This document shows, in pieces, positions 8,013-14,900 of a stretch of DNA of 27,539 nt (its first letter is position 1; each line of letters opens with the position of its first letter). The notes beneath the pieces are model-generated. The model ran no database searches. It saw nothing but the letters and a program-made list of their open reading frames with translations, and was not told the DNA's origin. Where the stretch lies: contig JBEKNN010000111.1 in the NCBI GenBank assembly GCA_049522755.1, positions 1 to 27,539 on the forward strand, written 5' to 3'. The stretch comes from PALSA-243 sp049522755. GTDB taxonomy: Bacteria > Acidobacteriota > Terriglobia > Bryobacterales > Bryobacteraceae. Made by a program: the position numbers and the translations under genes.

Positions 8013-8167
8013 TGCGGACCGTCGATTGTAGCAGAGCGTAAGGCCAAAATTAGGAATGAAGTTATAAGGGCCTAACGCCGCATGTTTGGCCGATGGCGTT
8101 TTGCGGCGCGGTTTCCTGAGAGGGTCGCCCCGCGGTCCACTGTCCGATAGAATGAATACCGGTAGCC

Positions 8168-8773
8168 ATGCCAAGCGCCTTGATTGAAGTTCCGATCAAA
8201 CCGGTACCTAGCAGCCCTCCACGCAAGCGATGGACTCGCGCGGAGTGCGCCAACCTCGACGCCTCAGGATTTCTGGTCCAACAGCACCTGGAACTGATCG
8301 AGGGAGAATTGATCGACAAGAAGGGCAAGAACAGGCCGCACGTCAACGCGTTAACGCTGATGCAGGCTTGGCTGCTTCAGGTCTTCGGGGAGAGGTTTGT
8401 AAACCAGGAAGCTCCTATCGATGTCAGCCCGGAAGACAATTCTTCGAACGAGCCTGAGCCTGACCTCATCGTTCTGAATCGGGATTTCTTGAGCTTTCGA
8501 TCCGCCAATCCAGGACCGCAAGACTTGCACCTGGTCGTGGAAGTGGCCGATACCACGCTTTACTTCGACCTCACCGCCAAAGCCGCACTCTATGCTCGCG
8601 CAGGCATTGCGGAGTACTGGGTTCTGGACGTTTCCGGAAGGCGCCTGATTGTTCATCGCCAGCCGCAGTCCGGGAAATATTTGGCGATCCTGGTTTATGA
8701 CGAACAGGAGAGCGTGGCGCCGCTCGCCGCGCCGCATGCCATGTTCAAGGCCGCGGAAGCATTCCCCGATTAG
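8168..8773 (+). CDS. Uma2 family endonuclease-like protein
   Basis: A 201-residue member of the Uma2/DUF820 family (PF05685, PD-(D/E)XK nuclease fold). The expected residues are in place: E45 and E47 in LIEGELID, D99 in EPDLIVL, E125 in VVEVAD, and D134 and K138 in DLTAKAALYARAGI, followed by the usual AEYWVLD. The family is greatly expanded in cyanobacteria and also frequent in Acidobacteria and Planctomycetes; its biological role and DNA target are not established. The gene is divergent from the unknown gene at 7263-8012. A TAGAAT hexamer at 8148-8153 lies 14 nt before the ATG, which lacks a good ribosome site (GGTAGCC only). Confidence 0.9.
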   Translation: MPSALIEVPIKPVPSSPPRKRWTRAECANLDASGFLVQQHLELIEGELIDKKGKNRPHVNALTLMQAWLLQVFGERFVNQEAPIDVSPEDNSSNEPEPDLIVLNRDFLSFRSANPGPQDLHLVVEVADTTLYFDLTAKAALYARAGIAEYWVLDVSGRRLIVHRQPQSGKYLAILVYDEQESVAPLAAPHAMFKAAEAFPD

Positions 8774-8937
8774 ACTGTCTCAAAACACTAGAAGCTAAAC
8801 ATGGCCTTGGCAATGAGTGCCTCCGGAGCGGCCTTCGAGGAACGCTCCCTTTATCGCGGTTCGTCAAATGCGATCTCGCGACTGGATCGGTGCGCCGGGT
8901 TGATAGACTGTGAGAATACTGCGAGGAAGGCATTGGA

Positions 8938-9393
8938 ATGAAGATAGCGGAGGCGCTAGCTTTACGTGCGGCTCTCCAGAAGCGTCTGGAGCAATTGAAG
9001 CAGCGGCTGGTCAAGAATGCGCGCATTCAGGAAGGCGACGCACCGGAGGAGGATCCCGCCGAGCTACAGGCCGAACTGGAGAAATCGGCGCAAGAATTGA
9101 CTTCGCTGATCCAACGCATCAATAGAACAAATGCGGCGTCGCAGTTTGGCAACGGAACTCTTGCGGACTCCCTTGCAGAACGGGACGTTTTGAAGATACG
9201 GTACAACGCATACCGGGAACTCGCCAACGCTGCTTCAACATCGCAAGGCCGCACGACACGCTCGGAGGTGAAATTCATTAGTACAGTTAGCGTCGCGGCG
9301 ATACAGCGGAAGGCTGATGATCTTGCCAGGGAGTATCGAGAGATCGACACACGCATACAGGAAGCGGATTGGTTGACGACATTGTTGGACTAG
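8938..9393 (+). CDS. DIP1984 family protein
   Basis: A 151-residue protein matching the DIP1984 (septicolysin-like, DUF6847) family along its length: MKIAEALALRAALQKRLEQL at the start, NARIQEGDAPEEDPAEL, the central INRTNAA motif, ERDVLKIRYNAYRELA, SEVKFISTV, and the C-terminal EIDTRIQEADW. It is predicted to be almost all helical and coiled-coil. The family has no assigned function; the septicolysin name comes from an old pore-forming-toxin link that is doubtful. GAGGAAGG about 12 nt upstream of the ATG fixes the start. It appears to stand alone. Confidence 0.88.
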   Translation: MKIAEALALRAALQKRLEQLKQRLVKNARIQEGDAPEEDPAELQAELEKSAQELTSLIQRINRTNAASQFGNGTLADSLAERDVLKIRYNAYRELANAASTSQGRTTRSEVKFISTVSVAAIQRKADDLAREYREIDTRIQEADWLTTLLD

Positions 9394-9679
9394 GACGAGC
9401 AGGTAGTCGACGTAAACGAGAGGCGAGTACGACCCTCCGGCGGGGAAATGCCGATCTGGTAGTGCGAGGGCAGCATTAGTCGGTTCGATTCCGGCCCGCA
9501 CAGCGTATGCCCCGTACCGAGCACAAACGCACGGCGTATTGTAAACGTGTACTACCGCGTGCTGATCTCGTAAGCGTGGGCGAGGGTGGGGAAGGGGCAC
9601 TCGTCCGGGCAGTCCTTTATGTCTACAATACGCAGGATCGCGGTCGCTGTGTGTCAACTGTGATCCCAGGGTCCAAAGT
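9394..9679. other. Intergenic region with a tRNA T-arm-like sequence
   Basis: There is no gene in this 286-nt stretch. At 9479-9495 GTCGG-TTCGATT-CCGGC forms a T-arm-like hairpin with the hallmark TTCGATTCC, enclosed by GTGCG (9462-9466) and CGCAC (9497-9501). A TGGTAG resembling a D-loop lies just upstream. No matching acceptor 5' strand or anticodon arm can be built, so it is at most the 3' remnant of a tRNA gene, perhaps an old integration site. Confidence 0.3.
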
Positions 9680-10090
9680 CTAAATGGACGCCGCCGGATA
9701 CCGCGCGCGCATCCATTCCACGAATTTCGCCGGGGCCGCCATGGTGGAGAGCCGGCCCTGGCGAACCAGCGCCCAGTCATCGAACTTCTTCGACTGTTTG
9801 ATTTCCGCAAGCGTAGCGGGCGGTTCCAGGCGCCCCGAGAATTCGAGATCGACCACCGCCGATTTCGGATTCTTGGGATCGTCGCGCGGCTCCGAGCGGA
9901 CGGTCGCTAAGCCCACCACTCCCGAGACGCCGCCGCTGTGATAAATAAAGACGCGGTCGCCGGGACGCATCTCGCGGATCGCGCGCACCGCTTGCGGGTT
10001 GGTGACGCCGTCCCAGGCGGTGCGCTTTTCGCGCTCCAGGTCGGCCAGCGAATAGGTTTCGGGGTCGGTCTTGGCGAGAAAGTAGGCCAT
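9680..10090 (-). CDS. EVE domain-containing protein
   Basis: A 136-residue protein made of a single EVE domain (PUA-like fold; relatives include THYN1 and YTH-type readers). Signatures are MAYFLAKTDPETYSLADLE, the TAWDGVTNPQAVRAIREMRPGD segment, VFIYHSGGVSGVVGLATV, and the D-PKNP-SAVVDLEF stretch. Length is normal for the stand-alone form. EVE domains bind modified bases (such as 5-methylcytosine in DNA, or modified RNA) and often sit near restriction or repair genes. Here the neighbour is a DNA glycosylase in divergent orientation, with 24 bp between the two start codons. There is no clear ribosome site; a TATACT lies 7 nt before the ATG. Confidence 0.93.
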   Translation of the reverse strand: MAYFLAKTDPETYSLADLEREKRTAWDGVTNPQAVRAIREMRPGDRVFIYHSGGVSGVVGLATVRSEPRDDPKNPKSAVVDLEFSGRLEPPATLAEIKQSKKFDDWALVRQGRLSTMAAPAKFVEWMRARYPAASI

Positions 10091-10097
10091 GCCTGTG

Positions 10098-10105
10098 AGT
10101 ATAAG
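10098..10105. promoter_or_regulatory. Overlapping divergent -10 elements for the EVE and fpg-like genes
   Basis: AGTATAAG reads as TATAAG on the plus strand (10100-10105), 9 nt before the glycosylase ATG. On the minus strand it reads as TATACT (10103-10098), 7 nt before the EVE ATG. One sequence could thus supply -10 elements in both directions, giving leaders of only about 1-3 nt. No good -35 is visible on either side. Confidence 0.35.
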
Positions 10106-10114
10106 CTAGAGACA

Positions 10115-11032
10115 ATGCCTGAGCTTCCCGACGTCACGGTTTATGTCGAAGCCTTGCGCGAGCGCTTGTTGGGCCATACGTTCACGCGCGCGCTGATTCG
10201 CGGGCCGTTTCTGCTGCGCTCGACGCATCCGCCGGTGGAGGCGGCATACGGCAGGAAGGTGCGGGATATCCGGCGGATCGGCAAGCAGATTGCCATCGGT
10301 TTCGAGGGCGATGTGTGGCTGGTGTTGCATCTGATGATTGCGGGGCGTCTGCACTGGAAGGCCGCAGGCGCCAAGCCGGGCGGAAAGAAAGCGCTTGGCG
10401 CTAAAAATTCGCTGGCGGTCTTCGAGTTCGATAATGGGGCTCTGACGCTCACCGAAGCCGGCACGCAACATCGGGCGTCGCTGCGCATGGCCGCGGGCGA
10501 AGAGGCTTTGCGCGAGCTGAGCGCGGGCGGCGTGGAGGTTCTCAGCGCGGACGTGGGCGCGTTCACGGCGGCGCTGCAATCGGCCAATCATACGCTGAAG
10601 CGCGCACTCACCGATCCGCATCTTTTCAGCGGGATCGGCAACGCCTATTCCGACGAGATTCTGCACCGCGCGCGGCTCTCGCCCATCGCCCTCACGCAGA
10701 AGCTGAAGCCGGACGAATGCGCGCGGTTGTACGTGGCCACGCGCGCAACGTTGATTGAATGGACGGAACGCTTGCGCACGGATGCCGCGGGCGGATTTCC
10801 GGAGAAGGTCACGGCGTTCCGCGACGGCATGGCCGTGCACGGACGTTACGGCCAGCCGTGCCCACGCTGCGGCGCCAAAGTGCAGCGCATCCGTTACGCC
10901 TCGAACGAGACGAACTACTGCCCGCTGTGTCAGACGGGCGGGAAACTGCTGGCGGATCGGGCGCTGTCGCGGCTGCTGCGCGAGGATTGGCCGCGCACTC
11001 TCGACGAGTTGGAAGCGATTAAGAAGCGGTAG
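10115..11032 (+). CDS. Fpg/Nei family DNA glycosylase
   Basis: A 305-residue base-excision-repair glycosylase/AP lyase that would remove oxidised purines or pyrimidines. The open frame begins at 9938, but the ATG at 10115 gives the obligatory N-terminus MPELPDV, with catalytic P2 and E3. K57 (RIGKQIAI) and M74 (LHLMIAG) match the DNA-binding residues of Escherichia coli Fpg, and GIGNAYSDEIL is the helix-two-turn-helix. A zinc finger is present (C249, C252, C269, C272), but the position of its conserved arginine (five residues before the third Cys) is N264, in an NETNYC sequence. A 33-residue extension after the finger (LADRALSRLLREDWPRTLDEL) is also unusual. These traits suggest a distinct subfamily, so specificity for 8-oxoguanine should not be assumed. 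The gene is divergent from the EVE gene. Confidence 0.92.
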   Translation: MPELPDVTVYVEALRERLLGHTFTRALIRGPFLLRSTHPPVEAAYGRKVRDIRRIGKQIAIGFEGDVWLVLHLMIAGRLHWKAAGAKPGGKKALGAKNSLAVFEFDNGALTLTEAGTQHRASLRMAAGEEALRELSAGGVEVLSADVGAFTAALQSANHTLKRALTDPHLFSGIGNAYSDEILHRARLSPIALTQKLKPDECARLYVATRATLIEWTERLRTDAAGGFPEKVTAFRDGMAVHGRYGQPCPRCGAKVQRIRYASNETNYCPLCQTGGKLLADRALSRLLREDWPRTLDELEAIKKR

Positions 11033-11087
11033 CTGGCGTGGCGGCGCAGCACCAGATTCGCCTCCTCGCCATCCAAAGGGCAAAGGC

Positions 11088-11100
11088 CGCCTGAAAGGCG
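11088..11100. repeat. Small hairpin at the breakpoint of a pseudogene
   Basis: CGCCT-GAA-AGGCG is a 5-bp stem with a 3-nt loop, lying in the 80-nt gap after the glycosylase gene and immediately before the point (about 11110) where GH127 homology begins. It resembles the many short GCCT/AGGC extragenic palindromes of acidobacterial genomes, and may mark the rearrangement that removed the front of the gene. Confidence 0.4.
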
Positions 11101-11112
11101 TCCGTCCCCGGC

Positions 11113-12260
11113 TATGTTTATGGACAGCGCGGCGACACGCTGTGGGTGAACCTGTACATGGGCAGCGCCGCCGATATCAAGATGGATAACGGCCGCACCG
11201 TGAAGGTAGCGCAGCAGACTCGCTACCCGTGGGACGGCGACGTGAAGATGACTGTCACTCCGGACCAGCCCGCTACGATGACGATCAACGTGCGCATTCC
11301 CGGGTGGGCGCGCAACCAGCCTATCGCGAGCGATCTTTACAGCTTCGCCGACAAATTCACCGGACAGCCGACTCTCAAGGTGAACGGCAAAACTGTCCCG
11401 ATCCAGCTCGATAAAGGCTATGTAGCGCTGGCGCGCACGTGGAAAGCGGGCGATACCATCGAGCTCGACCTACCCATGCCCATCCGACGCGTCGCCGCCA
11501 ATGGGCGCGTCACTGCCGACAGCGGGCGCGTGTCCATTGAACGCGGCCCGGTAGTCTACGCCGCCGAGTGGGTGGATAATCCCGACGGCAAGGTTCGCAA
11601 TTTGATGCTCCCGGATAGCGAGCCGCTGCACGCCGAATTCAAGGCGGATCTATTGAAGGGCGTAGAGGTGATCAAGGCGAAAGGTATTGCGCTTTCGCGC
11701 GACGACAAAGACAGCCTCATCCGGACGCCCGAGGAAATCACTGCGATTCCCTATTATGCCTGGGCCAATCGCGGCGCCGGACAAATGATGGTGTGGTTCC
11801 CACCGCGGAAGCCAATGCCCGGCCCGCTCTGCCGCCGGACGTCACAACCAACGCGAAGATATCGAATGACGCGCGCCGCAGCGCCAATGCTATCAAGGAA
11901 GAGGACGAGCCGACCTCGTCCGGCGCCGGCAGTCACTTCGACTGCTGGACCGCCAACCTTTCCGCGCGAACCGGCTGGGTGGAGTACGCTCTCGAAAAAC
12001 CCAGTACGGTTTCCGAATCGCAACTGTACTGGTTTGACGACACCGGCCACGGCGGCTGCAAAGTACCCGCGTCGTGGCGCCTTCTTTATAAGGATGGCGA
12101 TGAGTGGAAGCCGGTAGAGACCGCCGGACCGTATGCAGTGGAGAAAGATGAGTACAACAAGGTGACATTCCAGCCGGTAACTACCACCGGATTACGCGTG
12201 GAAGTTACCATGCAGCCGAATGTCTCGGCGGTTGAGGCTAGTCGCCATCTAACTTACTGA
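11113..12260 (+). pseudogene. Truncated, frameshifted GH127-type (DUF1680) glycosidase
   Basis: Only the C-terminal part of a beta-L-arabinofuranosidase-like protein (GH127/DUF1680) remains. Homology begins in-frame at about 11113 (YVYGQRGDTLWVNLYMGSAA) with no start codon of its own. It continues through TRYPWDGDVKMTV, VRIPGWA and RVSIERGPVVYAAEW to GAGQMMVWFP at about 11801. There the frame shifts: the continuation PTAEANARP..., with TGWVEYALEKPSTVSESQLYWFDDTGHGG, lies in the -1 frame to a stop at 12260. Adding one C in the CCC run at 11798-11801 would restore the frame. The last residues (AVEASRHLTY) differ from the usual family ending, so the 3' end may also be broken. The missing front would be several hundred residues including the catalytic domain. 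The gene is dead unless the sequence is wrong. Confidence 0.85.
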
Positions 12261-12281
12261 CTCACTGACTGACTAACTGAA
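12254..12281. repeat. Short tandem ACTG repeat at the ends of two convergent genes
   Basis: The stretch TTACTGACTCACTGACTGAC, followed by TAACTGAA, is a run of imperfect ACTG(A/C) units. It encodes the odd SVSQSVSQ tail of the minus-strand frame and overlaps the end of the GH127 remnant. Slippage in such a repeat could change gene ends. Confidence 0.7.
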
Positions 12282-12955
12282 ACGACAGCGTGGCCGTGGT
12301 ATTCGAGGTATTCGTCACGCAGAGCTCGATCTCGAATGCCCCCGGGGCCCGGTTGAACTACGTTGTTGACATCGGCCGTGGTAACGGAGTTGCCAGTGCC
12401 AATGAAATTCCCATCGCCATCGAATTCCCGTAAGTACCAAAGCACCGGTAGATTGGACTGGCCGATGCGTTGGGCCGGGCCGGTCGCGAACTGGGCGCAC
12501 GAATTGCCTTGAGGGCCCAGCGTAGCGGTGTTAGAGCCGCTGAGAGGCGCAACGGCCCCGATAGCGCCTGTTACCTCAAGATCGTAATACCCGGGTTTTG
12601 AAGAGGTGTTATCGACCCACGCGCGGAAGAAATATGTTCCGGCTTTTGGCGGTTTGACATCATAATAAGCGGGGTCTTGCTCAACGGTTTCGAAAATCTG
12701 CGTGAAGGCGCCATTCGCCGTGGTCGACGCCCAAACCGTCCACGTCTCCTTAGCTACAGCGCTGCCGATGAAATACAGGCCAGTACTCTGTACGTCTTGC
12801 GAACAAGCGCTGTTGCCTGCGTGCGCCATATTCGCCAGGCCGAGTGAAAGTAATCCGCCCAGCAGTAACTTACAATAGACTCGCTGAACCAAAGCGTAAG
12901 TTGACCCGCAGCGATAGTAACATCGACGTGAGTGAAACGGCTGTAAATAAAGCAT
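12254..12955 (-). CDS. Hypothetical secreted protein with probable frameshift
   Basis: No family recognised. The frame gives 233 residues, but a signal peptide (VQRVYCKLLLGGLLSLGLANMAHA) begins near a TTG at 12892-12890, which may be the real start and would give 212 residues. The mature part is beta-rich, with TTANGAFTQIFETVE, GTYFFRAWVDNTSSKPGYYDLEVTG and PVLWYLREFDGDGNFIGTGNSV. After DVNNVV (about 12358) the frame turns into an unlikely Arg/Tyr-rich end, whereas the +1 frame reads FNRAPGAFEIELCVTNTSNT then TATLSFQLVSQ, a convincing beta-strand ending with a TGA at 12264-12262. A 1-nt insertion is therefore likely, so this may be a pseudogene or hold a sequence error. It is convergent with the GH127 remnant, and the 3' ends overlap by 7 nt. 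No clear ribosome site. Confidence 0.55.
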   Translation of the reverse strand: MLYLQPFHSRRCYYRCGSTYALVQRVYCKLLLGGLLSLGLANMAHAGNSACSQDVQSTGLYFIGSAVAKETWTVWASTTANGAFTQIFETVEQDPAYYDVKPPKAGTYFFRAWVDNTSSKPGYYDLEVTGAIGAVAPLSGSNTATLGPQGNSCAQFATGPAQRIGQSNLPVLWYLREFDGDGNFIGTGNSVTTADVNNVVQPGPGGIRDRALRDEYLEYHGHAVVSVSQSVSQ

Positions 12956-12985
12956 TGTACTTGTGCAAACCGGTTAGCGCCGTTA

Positions 12986-13021
12986 GCGCCTTCGGCGCGC
13001 CGACCGGCCGGGAGGCCGGTC
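12986..13021. repeat. Two hairpins upstream of xseB
   Basis: GCGCC-TTC-GGCGC (12986-12998) is followed by GACCGGCC-GGGA-GGCCGGTC (13002-13021), a perfect 8-bp stem with a GNRA-type loop. A GTTAGCGCC direct repeat (12973-12981 and 12982-12990) precedes them. They end 15 nt before the first ATG of xseB. No T-run follows, so a rho-independent terminator is doubtful; a repetitive extragenic palindrome or RNA structure is more likely. Confidence 0.55.
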
Positions 13022-13032
13022 CCACGCCTTGC

Positions 13033-13038
13033 TAGAAT
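13033..13038 (+). promoter_or_regulatory. Candidate -10 element of the xseB operon
   Basis: TAGAAT at 13033-13038 ends 7 nt before the ATG at 13046, the second in-frame Met of xseB. Its last two bases overlap the first ATG (13037). This spacing suits a leaderless transcript starting at 13046. No ribosome site and no good -35 are visible. Confidence 0.3.
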
Positions 13039-13297
13039 GGCTCCAATGGCGGAAAATCAACCCGGCGCGCAGCCCGCAGCATCGTTCGAATCGTCCATGG
13101 ACGAGCTGGAAAAAGTGGTCAAGGAGCTCGAAGGCGGCGATCTCTCGCTCGACCGGTCGCTCGAGCTCTTCGAGCGCGGCATGAGCCTCAGCGACATCTG
13201 CCGCAAGCAATTGGAAGAGGCGGAGACGCGCGTCGAAATGCTTATCCGCAAGGACGGTAAGACTACGGCCGAGCCCTTCCGCCCTGAAAAGTCCTGA
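13037..13297 (+). CDS. xseB: Exodeoxyribonuclease VII small subunit
   Basis: An 86-residue protein (or 83, if the ATG at 13046 is used). The core SFESSMDELEKVVKELEGGD, LSLDRSLELFERGM and ICRKQLEEAETRVEML is the standard XseB helical hairpin. It forms, with several copies of XseB per XseA, the nuclease that degrades single-stranded DNA. The large-subunit gene xseA is not in the window. It heads a tight operon: the ispA ATG follows its stop after 2 nt. The order xseB-ispA-tlyA resembles that of many bacteria, but dxs, often found between ispA and tlyA, is absent. Confidence 0.95.
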   Translation: MAPMAENQPGAQPAASFESSMDELEKVVKELEGGDLSLDRSLELFERGMSLSDICRKQLEEAETRVEMLIRKDGKTTAEPFRPEKS

Positions 13298-13299
13298 CC

Positions 13300-14181
13300 A
13301 TGCTTTTGCGCGAATACCTCGCCCGGCAACAGCAGCTTGTCGACGCCGAACTGGGGCGCCTGGTTCCCTCCGAAGACACGCCGCCCGCGACCATCCACCG
13401 CGCCATGCGCTACAGTCTGTTCGCCGGAGGCAAACGCATTCGGCCCATCCTTTGCATTGAGGCGGCGCGCGCGGTTTCGGATTCGGCCGGCGGCGCCATC
13501 GCCGCGGCGTGCGCGATCGAGCTGATTCATACTTACTCGCTGATTCACGACGATCTGCCCGCGCTCGATAACGACGACTACCGCCGCGGCAAGCTTACCA
13601 ACCACAAAGTCTTCGGCGACGCTATGGCGATTCTGGCGGGCGATTCGCTGCTCACGCTGGCATTCCAGGTGCTCGCGCAGCTCGACGCGCCCGATTCGCG
13701 CAAGACGCGCATGATCGCCGAACTCTCCACCGCCGCCGGCACTGTGGGCGGCATGATCGGCGGGCAGGTGGCCGACCTGGAAGGCGAAGGCAAAACTCCC
13801 GACGCGCAGCTTCTCGAAACTATCCATCGCGCTAAGACCGGCGCGCTGCTCCGCGCCAGCCTGCGCCTGGGCGCCATCTACGCGGGCGCCGGCGACGAGC
13901 AATACGCCGCGCTTTCCTGCTATGGCGAACACGTGGGCCTGGCGTTCCAGATTGTCGACGACATTCTCGACGTGGAAGAATCCTCCGAGGCTCTCGGCAA
14001 GACGGCCGGCAAGGACGCGCAGCAGCAGAAGATTACTTTCCCCGCGGTCTACGGCCTGGACGAATCGCGCCGCATGGCGGCGGAGGAATGCAAGCGCGCC
14101 CACCAGACGCTGGAGCCTTTCGCCGGCCGCGCGGTGCGCCTGCATGAGCTGGCCGACATGATCGTCCAACGCAAATCATGA
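13300..14181 (+). CDS. ispA: Farnesyl diphosphate synthase (polyprenyl synthetase)
   Basis: A 293-residue short-chain trans-prenyltransferase that condenses isopentenyl diphosphate with dimethylallyl and geranyl diphosphate. The first Asp-rich motif is D84-D85-LPAL-D90 (HTYSLIHDDLPALDNDDYRRG), the bacterial FPP form with two extra residues. The second is FQIVDDILDVE. FAGGKRIRP binds IPP, and GQVADLEGEG and HRAKTGALL are also typical. The product is inferred to be C15, since the residue five before the first motif is Tyr; GGPP cannot be excluded. Farnesyl diphosphate would feed the squalene-hopanoid route encoded at 23236-27539. Its end overlaps tlyA by 4 nt (ATGA), indicating coupled translation. 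Confidence 0.93.
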   Translation: MLLREYLARQQQLVDAELGRLVPSEDTPPATIHRAMRYSLFAGGKRIRPILCIEAARAVSDSAGGAIAAACAIELIHTYSLIHDDLPALDNDDYRRGKLTNHKVFGDAMAILAGDSLLTLAFQVLAQLDAPDSRKTRMIAELSTAAGTVGGMIGGQVADLEGEGKTPDAQLLETIHRAKTGALLRASLRLGAIYAGAGDEQYAALSCYGEHVGLAFQIVDDILDVEESSEALGKTAGKDAQQQKITFPAVYGLDESRRMAAEECKRAHQTLEPFAGRAVRLHELADMIVQRKS

Positions 14182-14900
14182 AAACGCGGCTGGACCGGCT
14201 GCTGGTGGAACGGCGCCTCGTGGAATCGCGCGAAAAGGCGCAGGCGCTGATCATGGCCGGCGAAGTGCTCCTGAACGGCCAAAAGGCGGCCAAGCCCGGG
14301 CAGAGCGTCGCCGAGGATGCGGTTCTGGAGGTTCTCGCGCGCCCGCCCTATGTGGGCCGCGGCGGTCTGAAACTGGCAGCCGCGCTGCGTCACTTCGCGA
14401 TCGATGTCGCCGGCGAAATCTGCATCGATATTGGCTCTTCCACGGGCGGCTTCACCGACGCCCTGCTGCAAGCCGGCGCGGCACGCGTGCACGCCGTGGA
14501 TTGCGGCGCCGGCCAACTCGATTGGAAACTGCGCAACCATCCGCGCGTCTCAGTGCACGAAGGCATCAACGCGCGCGAGTTGGCATTCTCCGACATCGGC
14601 GAGCTCGCCGGCATTGTCACCTGCGACGTCAGTTTCATTTCGGTCACCCTCATCCTGCCGGCCGCAGTTCCGCTGTTACGCAGCGGCGGCCAAATGGTTA
14701 TACTGATCAAACCGCAGTTCGAAGTGGGCAAAGGCCAGGTGGGCAAGGGCGGCATCGTTCGCGAGCCGGAACTGCACCGCGCCGCCTGCGACCGCATCGA
14801 ACGCGCCGTGCGCGAATTTGGATTCGAGACGAGCCTGATGGATAGCCCGATACTGGGCGCGGAAGGGAACAAGGAGTTTCTTCTGCATGCCCGCCATTAA
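14178..14900 (+). CDS. tlyA: TlyA family rRNA 2'-O-methyltransferase
   Basis: A 240-residue protein with an N-terminal S4 RNA-binding domain (residues 1-60: RLDRLLVERRLVESREKAQ, AGEVLLNG) and an FtsJ-like methyltransferase domain (GRGGLKLAAAL, then CIDIGSSTGGFTDALLQAGA for SAM binding, TCDVSFIS and LIKPQFEVGKGQVGKGGIVR). TlyA proteins 2'-O-methylate 16S/23S rRNA cytidines; the haemolysin name is historical. Length is slightly under the usual 245-270. The ATG overlaps the ispA stop and its own end overlaps nadK by 14 nt, so the operon is tightly coupled. Confidence 0.93.
   Translation: MKTRLDRLLVERRLVESREKAQALIMAGEVLLNGQKAAKPGQSVAEDAVLEVLARPPYVGRGGLKLAAALRHFAIDVAGEICIDIGSSTGGFTDALLQAGAARVHAVDCGAGQLDWKLRNHPRVSVHEGINARELAFSDIGELAGIVTCDVSFISVTLILPAAVPLLRSGGQMVILIKPQFEVGKGQVGKGGIVREPELHRAACDRIERAVREFGFETSLMDSPILGAEGNKEFLLHARH

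Noticed and set aside
9440..9503. A complete tRNA gene
   Set aside because: No acceptor 5' strand or anticodon arm can be formed; only the T-arm part is convincing.
9235..9810. A 191-codon minus-strand frame across DIP1984, the intergenic gap and the EVE gene
   Set aside because: It overlaps two better genes, and its middle part is only the complement of the tRNA-like sequence.
12986..13021. Rho-independent terminator before xseB
   Set aside because: Stems are strong but no T-run follows on either strand.
13057..14169. A 370-codon open frame on the minus strand opposite xseB and ispA
   Set aside because: It is antisense to clear xseB/ispA genes, rich in Arg/Ala/Gln without any family motif, and results from high-GC third positions.
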